Source: Arthrobacter ruber (GTDB lineage: Bacteria > Actinomycetota > Actinomycetes > Actinomycetales > Micrococcaceae). From it: 64,000 bases of DNA. The notes beneath the pieces were generated by a model that was not told the origin of the DNA, did no database searches, and saw nothing but the letters and a program-made list of their open reading frames with translations. The position numbers and the translations under genes are program-made. The stretch lies in NCBI RefSeq assembly GCF_002954225.1, contig NZ_PPTH01000017.1, forward strand, positions 129,311 to 193,310, read 5' to 3'. Of the stretch, positions 10,047-21,241 are shown in pieces (positions within the stretch are counted from its first letter, which is position 1; every line of letters starts with the position of its first letter).

Positions 10047-11336
10047 GTGATCGACGTAAACGACCTCCGCCTGAATCCCGAGCAGTTCCGAGCATCGCAG
10101 CGCGCCCGCAGGGCGGACGAGTCCCTCGTGGACGCCGTCCTCGCGGCGGACACCCGGCGCCGCGAGTCGGTCACCTCCTACGAGACGCTCCGCGCCGAGC
10201 AGAACGCCTTCGGCAAGAGGGTGGCGCAGGCCCGGGGCGAGGAGAAGCAGGCCCTCCTGGCCGAGGTGAAGGAGCTCGCCGCGGCCGTCAAGGCCGCCTC
10301 CGCCGGGTCCGAGGAGGCCAAGGCCGAGCAGGAGGCGCTGCTGCGCAAGCTGCCGAACCTCGTGCAGGACGGCGCGCCCGAGGGCGGCGAGGACGACTAC
10401 GTGGTCGTCAAGACCGTCGGCACCCCACGGGACTTCGCCGCCGAGGGCTTCGAGCCCCGCGACCACCTCGAGATCGGCGAGCTGATCGGCGCCATCGACA
10501 TGGAGCGCGGCGCGAAGGTCTCCGGATCCCGCTTCTACTTCCTCAAGGGCGTCGGTGCCCGGCTCGAGATCGCGCTGCTGCAGATGGCCATGGACCAGGC
10601 GATCACGGCCGGCTTCACCCCCATGATCACCCCCACGCTCGTGCGCCCCGAGACCATGCAGGGCACCGGCTTCGACATCGCCCACGACGCCGAGATCTAC
10701 CGGCTCGAGGCGGACGACCTCTACCTCGTGGGTACCTCCGAGGTGGCCCTCGCCGGATACCACTCCGACGAGATCATCGACCTCACCGCCGGCCCTGTCC
10801 GCTACGCGGGCTGGTCCTCCTGCTACCGCCGGGAAGCGGGCTCGCACGGCAAGGACACCCGCGGCATCATCCGTGTGCACCAGTTCAACAAGGTGGAGAT
10901 GTTCACGTACACCACCGTCGAGGACGCCGCCGCCGAGCACGAGCGCCTCCTCGCCTGGGAGGAGGAGATGCTCGCGAAGGTCGAACTGCCCTACCGCGTG
11001 ATCGACACGGCGGCGGGCGACCTCGGGATGTCCGCGGCCCGCAAGTTCGACTGCGAGGCCTGGGTCCCCACGCAGGGCGACTACCGCGAGCTGACCTCGA
11101 CCTCCAACTGCACCACCTTCCAGGCACGGCGCCTGAACATCCGCGAGCGCCAGGAGGGCGAGGGGCAGAAGGGGACACGCGCCGTCGCCACCCTCAACGG
11201 CACGCTCGCGACCACGCGCTGGATCGTGGCGATCCTCGAGCACCACCAGAACGCCGACGGCTCGGTCACGGTGCCGGCGGCGCTGCGTCCTTATCTCAAC
11301 GGGATGGAAACCTTCCCGGTATCGGTGCCGCGCTAG
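10047..11336 (+). CDS. serS: Seryl-tRNA synthetase
   Basis: Class II synthetase charging tRNA-Ser; cytosolic, essential. The N-terminus [20 protein letters not shown] is typical. It is followed by the long coiled-coil arm (about residues 30-100, rich in Glu, Ala and Lys), then the class II motifs: [23 protein letters not shown] (motif 2 region) and [11 protein letters not shown] (motif 3). The GTG at 10047 has no Shine-Dalgarno sequence; TAGTCT (10034-10039) lies 7 nt upstream, indicating a leaderless transcript. An upstream in-frame TTG at 10029 would begin before this -10 box and was rejected. Product 429 aa, the normal length. Confidence 0.97.
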   Translation: MIDVNDLRLNPEQFRASQRARRADESLVDAVLAADTRRRESVTSYETLRAEQNAFGKRVAQARGEEKQALLAEVKELAAAVKAASAGSEEAKAEQEALLRKLPNLVQDGAPEGGEDDYVVVKTVGTPRDFAAEGFEPRDHLEIGELIGAIDMERGAKVSGSRFYFLKGVGARLEIALLQMAMDQAITAGFTPMITPTLVRPETMQGTGFDIAHDAEIYRLEADDLYLVGTSEVALAGYHSDEIIDLTAGPVRYAGWSSCYRREAGSHGKDTRGIIRVHQFNKVEMFTYTTVEDAAAEHERLLAWEEEMLAKVELPYRVIDTAAGDLGMSAARKFDCEAWVPTQGDYRELTSTSNCTTFQARRLNIRERQEGEGQKGTRAVATLNGTLATTRWIVAILEHHQNADGSVTVPAALRPYLNGMETFPVSVPR

Positions 11337-11368
11337 CAGGGCGTCGGCGGCGTCTGGTTCACTGAGGT

Positions 11369-12205
11369 ATGAGTACCTTGAGCAACGTCGGCACCGACGA
11401 CCGGCCGGAGAACCGCAAGCACCACCTCATCGCCCTCGACGTCGACGGCACCCTCGTGGACCACGAGGGGTCCATGACGGAGGAGGTCCGTGATTCCGTG
11501 CGGGCGGTCATCGAGGCCGGCCACGACGTCATCATCGCCACCGGGCGGTCCCTCGGGGCCACGCTGCCCGTCATCGGACTCCTCGGCATCACCCGGGGGC
11601 ACGCGGTGTGCTCCAACGGCGGGGTGACGCTCAGGATCGATGCGGACCTGCCCGGAGGCTTCGAGGTCCTCGAGCGCGTCACCTTCGACCCGAGGCCCGC
11701 CCTGACCGCGCTGCGCGAACGGCTCCCCTCCGCCAAGTACGCCCTCGAGGACGACCGCGGCAGGTTCCTGTCCACCGAGAGCTTCCAGGACGCGAGCTTC
11801 GGCTCCGAGGCGCAGAACGTGGACTTCGAGGAGATGCTCGAGAGCCGCGCCGTGCGCGTGGTCGTCTTCAGCACCGACTCCTCGGCCGAGGAGTTCGGCC
11901 ACGCCGTCGCGGCGATCGGGCTGCACGGGGTGACCTACTCGGTGGGCTGGACCGCCTGGCTCGACATCGCGGCCGCAGGCGTCACGAAGGCCACGGCCCT
12001 GGAGTCCCTCCGCCGGAGCCTCGGGACGGATCCCGGCCTCACCGTGGCGGTCGGCGACGGCCGCAACGACGTCGAGATGCTCCAGTGGGCCGGCCGCGGG
12101 GTCGCGATGGGGCAGGCTCCGGAGGAGGTCCGTTCCATCGCCTCCGAGGTCACGGGCAGCGTGCTCGACGACGGCGCGGCGAAGGTGCTGCGCTCGCTGG
12201 TCTGA
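11369..12205 (+). CDS. HAD-superfamily (Cof-type) phosphatase
   Basis: Haloacid dehalogenase-like hydrolase of the Cof subfamily, which typically dephosphorylates sugar phosphates or flavin/pyridoxal phosphates. Motif I is LIALDVDGTLVDHEG with the nucleophile Asp near residue 24, motif II VIIATGRS, and motif IV VAVGDGRNDVEML. A C2 cap domain lies between them. The 278-aa length is normal. It follows serS by 32 nt; GAGGT lies almost against the ATG, so initiation may be leaderless or coupled. Substrate is not deducible. Confidence 0.88.
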   Translation: MSTLSNVGTDDRPENRKHHLIALDVDGTLVDHEGSMTEEVRDSVRAVIEAGHDVIIATGRSLGATLPVIGLLGITRGHAVCSNGGVTLRIDADLPGGFEVLERVTFDPRPALTALRERLPSAKYALEDDRGRFLSTESFQDASFGSEAQNVDFEEMLESRAVRVVVFSTDSSAEEFGHAVAAIGLHGVTYSVGWTAWLDIAAAGVTKATALESLRRSLGTDPGLTVAVGDGRNDVEMLQWAGRGVAMGQAPEEVRSIASEVTGSVLDDGAAKVLRSLV

Positions 12206-12252
12206 CGTCCGGCCCTTCCGGGCCGCGGCCGGCGGCCGGCCGGGGTGATGGT

Positions 12253-12882
12253 TCAGTACGCGAGGCTCGCCTCGGGGAGCGACGCCGGTCCGTGGGTCAG
12301 ATCCAGCAGGCGGGCGGCGGCGGGCCGCGTGGCCCACTCCTCGATCCAGTGCGACCGGACGACGGCGCGGCTCACGGCCTGCGTGGTGATGCCGAGTTCC
12401 TGGGCCACGTACTTCTGCTGCCCCCGCGCGCCCGGCGTCATGAGGTCGAGCACGGCCCACTCCGCGTCGGTGCGTGTGGAGACGATCTGCCCGAGCAGCC
12501 GGAGGACCGCCTCCGCCTCCGCGGCGATCCCGCCGTCGGGCCCCTCGACCGCCAGCGGGACCCGCTCACCTGTCTTGCGTGCCCGGTCCACCGCCCGGCG
12601 CGCGTAGACCAGCCCGTAGCCCTGGGCGTCGACGATCCGCTCGGGCACCGGGGGCGTGAGCCCGCCGACGCCGATCCCCACGTGCCAGCGCCGGTAGCGG
12701 ACGGCGCGCAGCGCGGCGTCGACGGCCGTGGTCGCCGAGCCGACGACGCCCTGCACCTCGTCGCCCACCGAGCGCTGGAACGGGATCACGGTGGGCAGGT
12801 GGCGCAGTGCCTTGAGCAGGTCCTCCACGAGGTCGCCCACCTCGCGCGAGTCGCGCTGGTTGATGGTCAGGACGTAGTGCAT
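12253..12882 (-). CDS. SatD-like / HTH DNA-binding family protein
   Basis: A 209-aa protein whose N-terminal half resembles the SatD family: an opening beta-strand (YVLTINQRDS), a middle GDEVQGVV and WHVGIGVGGL, arranged as in a nucleotide-cyclase-like fold. The C-terminal half has a helix-turn-helix segment (KYVAQELGITTQAVSRAVVRSHW, about residues 156-178). The combination suggests a DNA-binding regulator with a ligand-binding N-domain; the function is not known to me. CATACT lies 6 nt before the ATG on the minus strand, a possible leaderless start. It is downstream of and co-directional with ppa, but a terminator hairpin lies between them. Confidence 0.65.
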   Translation of the reverse strand: MHYVLTINQRDSREVGDLVEDLLKALRHLPTVIPFQRSVGDEVQGVVGSATTAVDAALRAVRYRRWHVGIGVGGLTPPVPERIVDAQGYGLVYARRAVDRARKTGERVPLAVEGPDGGIAAEAEAVLRLLGQIVSTRTDAEWAVLDLMTPGARGQQKYVAQELGITTQAVSRAVVRSHWIEEWATRPAAARLLDLTHGPASLPEASLAY

Positions 12883-12991
12883 GGCATCAGTATGGACGCC
12901 GGGCCCTGCTTCTCAACTCATTTGCGTTGATATTCCGCGCGCCCGGCAGTCCGTTCCGTGAACCGGAGCGCCGGCTGCCCCCGGATGCACG

Positions 12992-13024
12992 GGGCTCCCG
13001 CCCATCCGTGATGTGCGGGAGCCC
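12992..13024 (-). terminator. Terminator hairpin after ppa
   Basis: A 10-bp perfect stem (12992-13001 with 13015-13024) lies 30 nt beyond the ppa stop codon on the minus strand. No strong T-run follows. Confidence 0.65.
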
Positions 13025-13054
13025 GGTGCTGAGCTGCTTGCGGCGCCTCGGGTA

Positions 13055-13621
13055 CTAGCGGCCCTCGGGCGTCTCGGTGGCGTTCTTCGCCTCGACGTCC
13101 ACGGAACGGCCCTGCGGCTCGTCCTGTGCGCTGCCCTCGCCGACCTCCTTGAAGCGCTTGAGCGACGCCTCGACCTCGGCCTCGGCCTCCTCACGGCCGG
13201 CCCACTCGGCGGCTTCCACCCACTTGCCCGGCTCGAGGTCCTTGTACTTCGTGAAGAAGTGCTTGATCTCGTCGAGCAGGAAGTCGGAGACGTCCGACAG
13301 GTCCTTGATGTGCTCGAAGCGGGCGTCGACGGGCACGCAGAGGACCTTCGCGTCTCCGCCGCCGTCGTCGGTCATGTTGAAGACGCCGATGGGCCGGGAC
13401 TCGACCAGGACGCCCGGGATCAGGTCGAAGTCCTGGAGCAGCACGAGCGCGTCCAGCGGGTCGCCGTCCTCGCCGAGCGTGTTCTCGAAGTAGCCGTAGT
13501 GCGTGGGGTACTGCATGGACGTGAACAGGACACGGTCGAGGCGCAGCCGGTGGGTGTCGTGGTCGATCTCGTACTTGACGCGTGAGCCCTTCGGGATCTC
13601 GATGGTGACGTCGATTCTCAT
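13055..13621 (-). CDS. ppa: Inorganic pyrophosphatase (family I)
   Basis: Hydrolyses pyrophosphate to two phosphates, pulling biosynthetic reactions forward; soluble, Mg-dependent. The core shows the family I landmarks [37 protein letters not shown] (catalytic Asp/Glu cluster) and [13 protein letters not shown]. At 188 aa it is about 15-20 residues longer than typical because of an acidic, low-complexity C-terminal tail after residue 160. AGGAG lies 5 nt before the ATG. It is divergent from dacB across a 176-nt promoter region. Confidence 0.97.
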   Translation of the reverse strand: MRIDVTIEIPKGSRVKYEIDHDTHRLRLDRVLFTSMQYPTHYGYFENTLGEDGDPLDALVLLQDFDLIPGVLVESRPIGVFNMTDDGGGDAKVLCVPVDARFEHIKDLSDVSDFLLDEIKHFFTKYKDLEPGKWVEAAEWAGREEAEAEVEASLKRFKEVGEGSAQDEPQGRSVDVEAKNATETPEGR

Positions 13622-13797
13622 GGCAACTCCTGGGGGTGGGTCTATGGGGGACCGGCTGCGGCCGCGCCCTTCGGGGAGGAGAGCCGCGCCGGTCTACTGT
13701 TTAATCGTCAGCCCTAACATATCGGTCGGCCGCCGGTACCCGGGCATTTCCGCCCGGTTTCGGTGCTGCCCCGCGAAACCTCGAGAAAGGACCTCCC

Positions 13798-15234
13798 GTG
13801 CGCGCGCTCCGCCTGCTGACCGGTCTCCTCCTGGTCCTGGTCATGGCGGCCGTCGCGGTGCCCGTCACCACCCACGTCATGCCGCACGTCCTGGCGGCCG
13901 TGAACCCGCCGCCTCCGGTGGAACCGCCCGTCGTCCCGGCGCTGCAGGTCCCGCCCACGGCCGTGGCCGTGCCCGACGTCGTCCCCGCGCTCTCACCGTC
14001 GGCCCCCGCACCCGCCCCGGCGGTCCTCGGTGCGGAGCTCGACGCAGCCCTGCAGCTTGCGGGTCCGGGCAGCTTCGCGGGCACCGTCGTCGACTCCTCG
14101 GACGGCAGCGTCCTGTACACGCGGGACGCCGGGCGCGTGCAGCCCCCGGCGTCGAACATCAAGCTGTTCACCGCCGTCGCCGCCCTGACCTTCGGGCAGC
14201 CCGGGGACACGCTGACGACGTCGGTCCTGGCGTCCGAGGCCGAGGCGGGAGATCTCTACCTGCGCGGGGGCGGCGACGTCCTCCTCGGCTCGGGCACCTC
14301 CGATCCTGCCGCCGTCGTCGGGCGGGCGGGGCTGGGGACGCTCGCAGCCGACGCCGCTGCGGCCCTCCCCGACGGTTCCGGGCCGTACTCCGTGTACCTG
14401 GACGACACCCTGTTCGCCGGCGCGACCCTGAACCCCACCTGGGCGCAGGGGGACATCGAGGCCGGGGAGATCGCCCCGCTGCATCCGCTCGCGGTCAATT
14501 CCGCCTGGCTCGAGGAGGGGCGCACCGCCGGGCCACGCTCCCAGGATGCAGCCCTCGACGCGGCGCGTCTCTTCGCGGCGGCCCTCGTCCCCGCCGCGGC
14601 GGAGCGAGGCATCACCGTGCTGCCCGAGGTGCAGCGCTCGACGGCGCCCGACGACGCCGAGGCGCTGGCCGCCGTCGAGTCGGCACCGCTGGAGGATCAG
14701 GTGCGCCGCATGCTGGAGATCTCCGACAACTACCTGGCCGAGGCACTGGCGCGGATCGCCGCCCTCGACAGCGGGCGCCCGGCGTCCTTCGGAGGGGCCA
14801 CCGAGGCACTCACCGCCGCGGCCGCCCGCCTCGGCGTCCCTCAGGAGGGGCTTCTCGTCGGGGATGCGGCGGGATTGTCCGTCCGGAACGCCGTCTCGCC
14901 GGACCAGCTCGCCACGCTGGTCCGCGGGACCACCACCTCGGGGGAGGAGGGGCTCGCCGCCGTCGCCCGGTCCCTGCCGATCGCCGGTCTGACCGGCACG
15001 CTGGCGGCACGCTTCACGCCCGACGCCGGACCGGCCAGGGCCGGCGCGGGCCTCGTGCGGGCGAAGACCGGGACGCTCAACGCCGTCACCGGGCTCTCGG
15101 GGCACGTGGTCACGGCCGACGGACGCCTCCTCGTGTTCTCCTTCCTCGCCCTCGGGCTGGAGGGCAACACCGCCGAGGCGCGAGCGGCCGCGGACACTGC
15201 AGCCGCCGTGCTCGCGGGCTGCGGCTGCCGGTAG
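13798..15234 (+). CDS. dacB: D-alanyl-D-alanine carboxypeptidase/endopeptidase (PBP4, DacB)
   Basis: Exported penicillin-binding protein of the S13 family, trimming D-Ala from peptidoglycan stem peptides or cutting crosslinks. The N-terminus has a hydrophobic signal/anchor segment (about 5-25) followed by a Pro-rich linker. The three active-site motifs are intact: SNIK with Ser119 and Lys122, SDN starting at Ser309, and KTG starting at Lys423. Total 478 aa is normal for the family. GTG start with AAAGGA upstream. In actinobacteria this gene often precedes the zincin-tilS-hpt-ftsH run, as here. Confidence 0.95.
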   Translation: MRALRLLTGLLLVLVMAAVAVPVTTHVMPHVLAAVNPPPPVEPPVVPALQVPPTAVAVPDVVPALSPSAPAPAPAVLGAELDAALQLAGPGSFAGTVVDSSDGSVLYTRDAGRVQPPASNIKLFTAVAALTFGQPGDTLTTSVLASEAEAGDLYLRGGGDVLLGSGTSDPAAVVGRAGLGTLAADAAAALPDGSGPYSVYLDDTLFAGATLNPTWAQGDIEAGEIAPLHPLAVNSAWLEEGRTAGPRSQDAALDAARLFAAALVPAAAERGITVLPEVQRSTAPDDAEALAAVESAPLEDQVRRMLEISDNYLAEALARIAALDSGRPASFGGATEALTAAAARLGVPQEGLLVGDAAGLSVRNAVSPDQLATLVRGTTTSGEEGLAAVARSLPIAGLTGTLAARFTPDAGPARAGAGLVRAKTGTLNAVTGLSGHVVTADGRLLVFSFLALGLEGNTAEARAAADTAAAVLAGCGCR

Positions 15235-15410
15235 CCGTCCCGGCGCTGCGCCTCCGTGCTCCCTGCGCGCCCGGCACGGCTGTCCGGACCCGTGCCGGTC
15301 GCTCCCGTCCGGCGAGCCCCGGTGGCGGACCGCACGGGGCACATCCTGCGCCGTCGCCGCCCTGCCGATCCCTGGGAGCCCTCGTCAGCGGGATGTGATC
15401 GAATAGGCCC

Positions 15411-16550
15411 ATGTCCAGGAACGAGTCCGCAGTACCCCGCCCGCAGCTGGTCAACTGGGACATCGCGGCCTCCACCGCCGCGTCCCTGACTCCCGCCGGT
15501 CCCACCATGAAACCGGCGGAGATCGCCCGCGCCGTCCAGAACATGCGCGAGCTCGCCGATGCGTCGGTGGGGCACGTCCATGCCATCTCCCGCCTCGACG
15601 CCGCCCGCGACCTCCGCGATTCCGAGCTGCTGGTCGTCGACCGCGCCTCCTGGGCGAAGGCGAACTCGCAGAGCTTCCGCACCCTCATGGACCCCGCACT
15701 GGACCAGCTCGCGGCCTTGCGCCCCGAGGTCCTGCAGTCCGCGTCGCTGGTCCTCGGCGGCACCGTCACGGGCGCCCAGCTCGGCGCCATCCTCGCATTC
15801 CTCTCCAGCAAGGTGCTCGGCCAGTACGACCCGTTCGTGCCCTCGCGCAACGGGCAGGGCGGGCGGCTCATGCTCGTGGCACCGAACATCATCTCGGTGG
15901 AGCGCGAACTGAACGTCGACCCCTCCGACTTCCGGCTCTGGGTCTGCCTGCACGAGCAGACGCACCGCGTGCAGTTCGCGGCCGCGCCGTGGTTGAAGGA
16001 CCACATGACCGGGCACATCGGACAGCTGACGTCCGGGCTGATCGACAAGGCCGACACGCTCTCCGAGCGGCTCGGCGCCGTCGTCAGGAACATCACCGCG
16101 GCCAAGGCCCGTGCACGCGGCGAGGGCACGACGGCGGAGGGCGCCCCGCCCCAGAACCTGGGCGTCCTGTCGATCCTTCAGGACCCGGACGACAAGGCCC
16201 GCCTGTCCCACCTCACCGCCGTCATGAGCCTGCTCGAGGGCCACGCGAACGTCGTGATGGACGGCGTGGACGGGAGCATCGTCCCGTCCGTCAAGACCAT
16301 CCGCCGCCGCTTCAACGCCCGCGGCAAGTCCCGCGGTCCGCTCGAGAAGGTCATCCGGCAGCTCATGGGCCTGGACGCGAAGATGCGTCAGTACAGCGAC
16401 GGCTCGAAGTTCGTGCGGAGGGTCGTCAGCCAGACCGGCATGGACGGCTTCAACGCGGTGTGGGAGTCGGCATCGCACCTGCCCACCGAGCGCGAGATCC
16501 ACGCTCCCGACGAGTGGATCGACAGGATGAGCCTGCACCGCCATGGGTAG
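15411..16550 (+). CDS. Zinc-dependent metalloprotease-like protein (zincin_2 / F420-associated family)
   Basis: A 379-aa protein of the family often annotated as 'coenzyme F420 biosynthesis-associated uncharacterised protein' or zinc-dependent metalloprotease. It contains the zincin motif HEQTHRVQF (181-189; HExxH at 181-185), preceded by DFRLWVCL, and a later LEGHANVVMDGVDG segment that supplies a conserved acidic region. Substrate and true activity are not established to my knowledge. Its 3' end overlaps tilS by 8 bp. The upstream TCGAAT box 6 nt before the ATG is a weak leaderless-type signal. Confidence 0.88.
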   Translation: MSRNESAVPRPQLVNWDIAASTAASLTPAGPTMKPAEIARAVQNMRELADASVGHVHAISRLDAARDLRDSELLVVDRASWAKANSQSFRTLMDPALDQLAALRPEVLQSASLVLGGTVTGAQLGAILAFLSSKVLGQYDPFVPSRNGQGGRLMLVAPNIISVERELNVDPSDFRLWVCLHEQTHRVQFAAAPWLKDHMTGHIGQLTSGLIDKADTLSERLGAVVRNITAAKARARGEGTTAEGAPPQNLGVLSILQDPDDKARLSHLTAVMSLLEGHANVVMDGVDGSIVPSVKTIRRRFNARGKSRGPLEKVIRQLMGLDAKMRQYSDGSKFVRRVVSQTGMDGFNAVWESASHLPTEREIHAPDEWIDRMSLHRHG

Positions 16551-17763
16551 GCGCCCGCGGCTGCTTCCCGCCGTCGGCACCGCACGGAACCTCCTGGTGG
16601 CGAGCCTCGAGGGGATCCTCGCCGAACCCGCGCCCAGGAACGGACGCGGCTCCGGCGGGCCGGACGCACCATCCGGCGACACCGCCACGTCGGTCGCGCC
16701 GGAAGGACCGGCCCGTGATGCGGCGGGCGCCGCGCCCTCCGAGGCCACCCTCCCGTCCAAGGGGCTTCCTCTCGTGCTGGTGGCCTGCAGCGGCGGCCCG
16801 GACTCGCTCGCGCTCGCAGCCGTGGCCGCGCACCTCGCACAGACCGGGCGCTGCCGTGTCGGCGCCGTCGTCGTCGACCACGGGCTCCAGCCCGGCAGTG
16901 CCGCGACGGCGGAGTGGGCCGCGGATGCCGCCCGCGGCCTCGGCCTCGACCCCGTCGAGGTGCACCGCGTCGCCGTGGACGGCGACGGGATGGGCCCCGA
17001 GGCGGCCGCCCGGAGCGCCCGCTACGCCGCACTCGACGCCGCCGCCGGACGCCTCGAGGCGGCTGCGGTGCTGCTCGGCCACACGCTCGACGACCAGGCG
17101 GAACAGGTGCTGCTGGGCCTCGCCCGCGGATCCGGTACGCGTTCCCTCGCAGGGATGCCGGCGCGCCGCGGCTTCTACCTCCGGCCGTTCCTGGAGCTGC
17201 GCCGCGCGGACACCGAGGCCATCTGCGACTTCTACCACCTCGACCCCTGGCACGACCCGTCCAACCTCGATCCCGCCTTCGCCCGCTCCCGCGTGCGGGG
17301 CGAGGTGCTGCCCTTCCTCGAGGACCGGCTGGGCCCGGGGATCGCCCAGGCCCTGGCGCGGACGGCCCGCATCCTCGGGCAGGACGCGGACCTCCTGGAG
17401 GAGCTGAGCGCCGAGGCGTACGCCTCGCTGCGGATCCCGGGCGAGGGCGGCGCGGTGCTCCTCCCGGAGGACGGACTGCGGGGATTGCCCGCGGCCCTGA
17501 GGCAGCGCGTCCTCGCCCTCGCCGCCCTCGAGCTCGGGGCGTTCCAGCCGAGTTCCGAGCGGCTCCGAGCCGCGGAGTCGCTGCTGCAGCGCAGGGGATC
17601 CGCCGGCCCGGTGCAGCTGGGCGGGAAGGTCAGCGTCCACCGCCAGGTGCGGGGCCGCGCGGTTCTCCGGGGGGAAGCAAGCTATGGCAATCTTGTCCTT
17701 AGTAACAATGGCAGCAACGATGGCCCCGGTGTGACGCGCTCACGCCGACCTACCCAGGAGTAA
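16543..17763 (+). CDS. tilS: tRNA(Ile)-lysidine synthetase
   Basis: Modifies C34 of tRNA-Ile(CAU) to lysidine using ATP and lysine, changing codon recognition from AUG to AUA; essential. The P-loop motif SGGPDSLAL lies near residue 84, followed by VVVDHGLQPGS, GHTLDDQAEQVLLGLARGSG and DPWHDPSN. At 406 aa it carries an unusual N-terminal extension: about 75 residues before the PP-loop, of which roughly 45 (Gly/Pro/Ala/Ser-rich) look disordered. The ATG overlaps the zincin gene, and hpt follows after 3 nt, so the three are one operon. Confidence 0.94.
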   Translation: MGRRPRLLPAVGTARNLLVASLEGILAEPAPRNGRGSGGPDAPSGDTATSVAPEGPARDAAGAAPSEATLPSKGLPLVLVACSGGPDSLALAAVAAHLAQTGRCRVGAVVVDHGLQPGSAATAEWAADAARGLGLDPVEVHRVAVDGDGMGPEAAARSARYAALDAAAGRLEAAAVLLGHTLDDQAEQVLLGLARGSGTRSLAGMPARRGFYLRPFLELRRADTEAICDFYHLDPWHDPSNLDPAFARSRVRGEVLPFLEDRLGPGIAQALARTARILGQDADLLEELSAEAYASLRIPGEGGAVLLPEDGLRGLPAALRQRVLALAALELGAFQPSSERLRAAESLLQRRGSAGPVQLGGKVSVHRQVRGRAVLRGEASYGNLVLSNNGSNDGPGVTRSRRPTQE

Positions 17764-17766
17764 TCG

Positions 17767-18318
17767 GTGGATTCCAACGACGTCCGGTCAGACCTCAAGC
17801 ACGTCCTCTACACCAAGGAGGAGATCCAGCAGCGGATCAACGAGCTGGCACAGCAGATCGACGCCGACTACCAGGGCCGCGACATCCTCCTGGTGGGTGT
17901 CCTGAAGGGCGCCGTGATGGTCATGGCGGACCTCGCCCGCGCCCTGCACTCGCACATCACGATGGACTGGATGGCCGTCTCCTCCTACGGCTCGGGCACG
18001 CAGTCCTCGGGTGTCGTGCGGATCCTCAAGGACCTCGAGACGGACCTCATGGGCAAGCACGTGCTGATCGCCGAGGACATTATCGACTCCGGCCTGACCC
18101 TGTCGTGGCTCAAGGCGAACCTCCTGTCCCGGGGCCCTGCCTCCGTCGAGATCTGCACGCTCCTGCGGAAGCCGGACGCCGCGAAGGTGGAGATCGACGT
18201 CAAGTACGTGGGTTACGACATCCCCAACGAGTTCGTCGTGGGCTACGGCCTCGACTTCGCGGAGAAGTACCGCAACCTCGATTTCATCGGCACGCTCGCA
18301 CCGCACGTCTACGAATAG
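17767..18318 (+). CDS. hpt: Hypoxanthine phosphoribosyltransferase
   Basis: Purine salvage enzyme that joins hypoxanthine or guanine to PRPP, giving IMP or GMP. The 183-aa product has [20 protein letters not shown] and the PRPP loop [17 protein letters not shown], plus a C-terminal [14 protein letters not shown] base-binding segment. The GTG is preceded by AGGAG at a 6-nt spacing. tilS-hpt-ftsH is a widely conserved bacterial order. Confidence 0.96.
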   Translation: MDSNDVRSDLKHVLYTKEEIQQRINELAQQIDADYQGRDILLVGVLKGAVMVMADLARALHSHITMDWMAVSSYGSGTQSSGVVRILKDLETDLMGKHVLIAEDIIDSGLTLSWLKANLLSRGPASVEICTLLRKPDAAKVEIDVKYVGYDIPNEFVVGYGLDFAEKYRNLDFIGTLAPHVYE

Positions 18319-18463
18319 GACGCACCCGGCGACGGCCGGGCAGTACGCCTAGAGGGAACTATCGGTCCGATCCGCGCGTGCTCCATCTCGGACGGTGTAT
18401 ATGTTGAGGTGCCCCCGGGGCACCCGCGTGGCAGTGCGCCCGCATACTTTTACTTGCATCAGC

Positions 18464-18494
18464 AGGAGGGACAGGGCTTGCCGCCCTGAGACGA
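18464..18494 (+). promoter_or_regulatory. ftsH ribosome site with an intervening hairpin
   Basis: The only strong Shine-Dalgarno, AGGAGGG (18464-18470), lies 24 nt from the ftsH ATG, too far for normal use. Between them is a 6-bp hairpin (18472-18477 with 18483-18488). Folding it out brings the AGGAGGG to about 8 nt from ATG. Whether translation uses this structure is inference. Confidence 0.5.
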
Positions 18495-20549
<2,055 letters not shown>

Positions 20550-20613
20550 TCCCGCAGTGTCCACCGCCGGCCAGAGGGCTGGCGGCCAGTGCCGATGAAG
20601 GGGGAGACGACCC

Positions 20614-21231
20614 GTGACAGATTTCGACGACGAAGTGGTGGATGCCGCCTTGGTCGCCACAGGATCCCCCGTGGACCAGCCCCGCATCCGGCGGGCGGTC
20701 CGGGAGATCCTCGCGGCGATCGGTGAGGATCCCGACCGTGACGGCCTGCTGGAGACCCCGAAGCGGGTCGCGAAGGCGTACGCGGAGATGTTCGCCGGTC
20801 TCCACCAGGACGCCGGGGAGGTCCTCTCCACCTCCTTCGACCTGGACCACCAGGAACTGGTCCTGGTCAAGGACATCCCGTTCTACTCCACCTGCGAGCA
20901 CCACCTGGTCCCGTTCCACGGGGCCGCCCACGTCGGGTACATCCCCTCGGTGGACGGTCGCGTGACGGGCCTGAGCAAGCTGGCACGGCTCGTGGAGGTG
21001 TACGCCCGCCGCCCCCAGGTCCAGGAGCGGCTGACGACGCAGATCGTCGATGCGATGATGGAACACCTGAAGCCCAAGGGCGCGATCGTCGTCATCGAGT
21101 GCGAACACATGTGCATGTCGATGCGCGGGGTGCGGAAGCCCGGCGCGAAGACCGTCACGTCCGCCGTGCGCGGACAGATTCGCGAGACGGCTACGCGCGC
21201 CGAGGCCATGAGCCTCATACTCGGAAGGTAG
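20614..21231 (+). CDS. folE: GTP cyclohydrolase I
   Basis: First enzyme of folate synthesis, converting GTP to dihydroneopterin triphosphate. The 205-aa product has [21 protein letters not shown] with the zinc-binding Cys/His residues, and [16 protein letters not shown] carrying the third zinc ligand and catalytic residues. The GTG start has GGGGGAG upstream. It opens the folE-folP-folB-folK block, where genes overlap or are separated by at most about 10 nt. Confidence 0.97.
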   Translation: MTDFDDEVVDAALVATGSPVDQPRIRRAVREILAAIGEDPDRDGLLETPKRVAKAYAEMFAGLHQDAGEVLSTSFDLDHQELVLVKDIPFYSTCEHHLVPFHGAAHVGYIPSVDGRVTGLSKLARLVEVYARRPQVQERLTTQIVDAMMEHLKPKGAIVVIECEHMCMSMRGVRKPGAKTVTSAVRGQIRETATRAEAMSLILGR

Positions 21232-21241
21232 GACCACCCTG

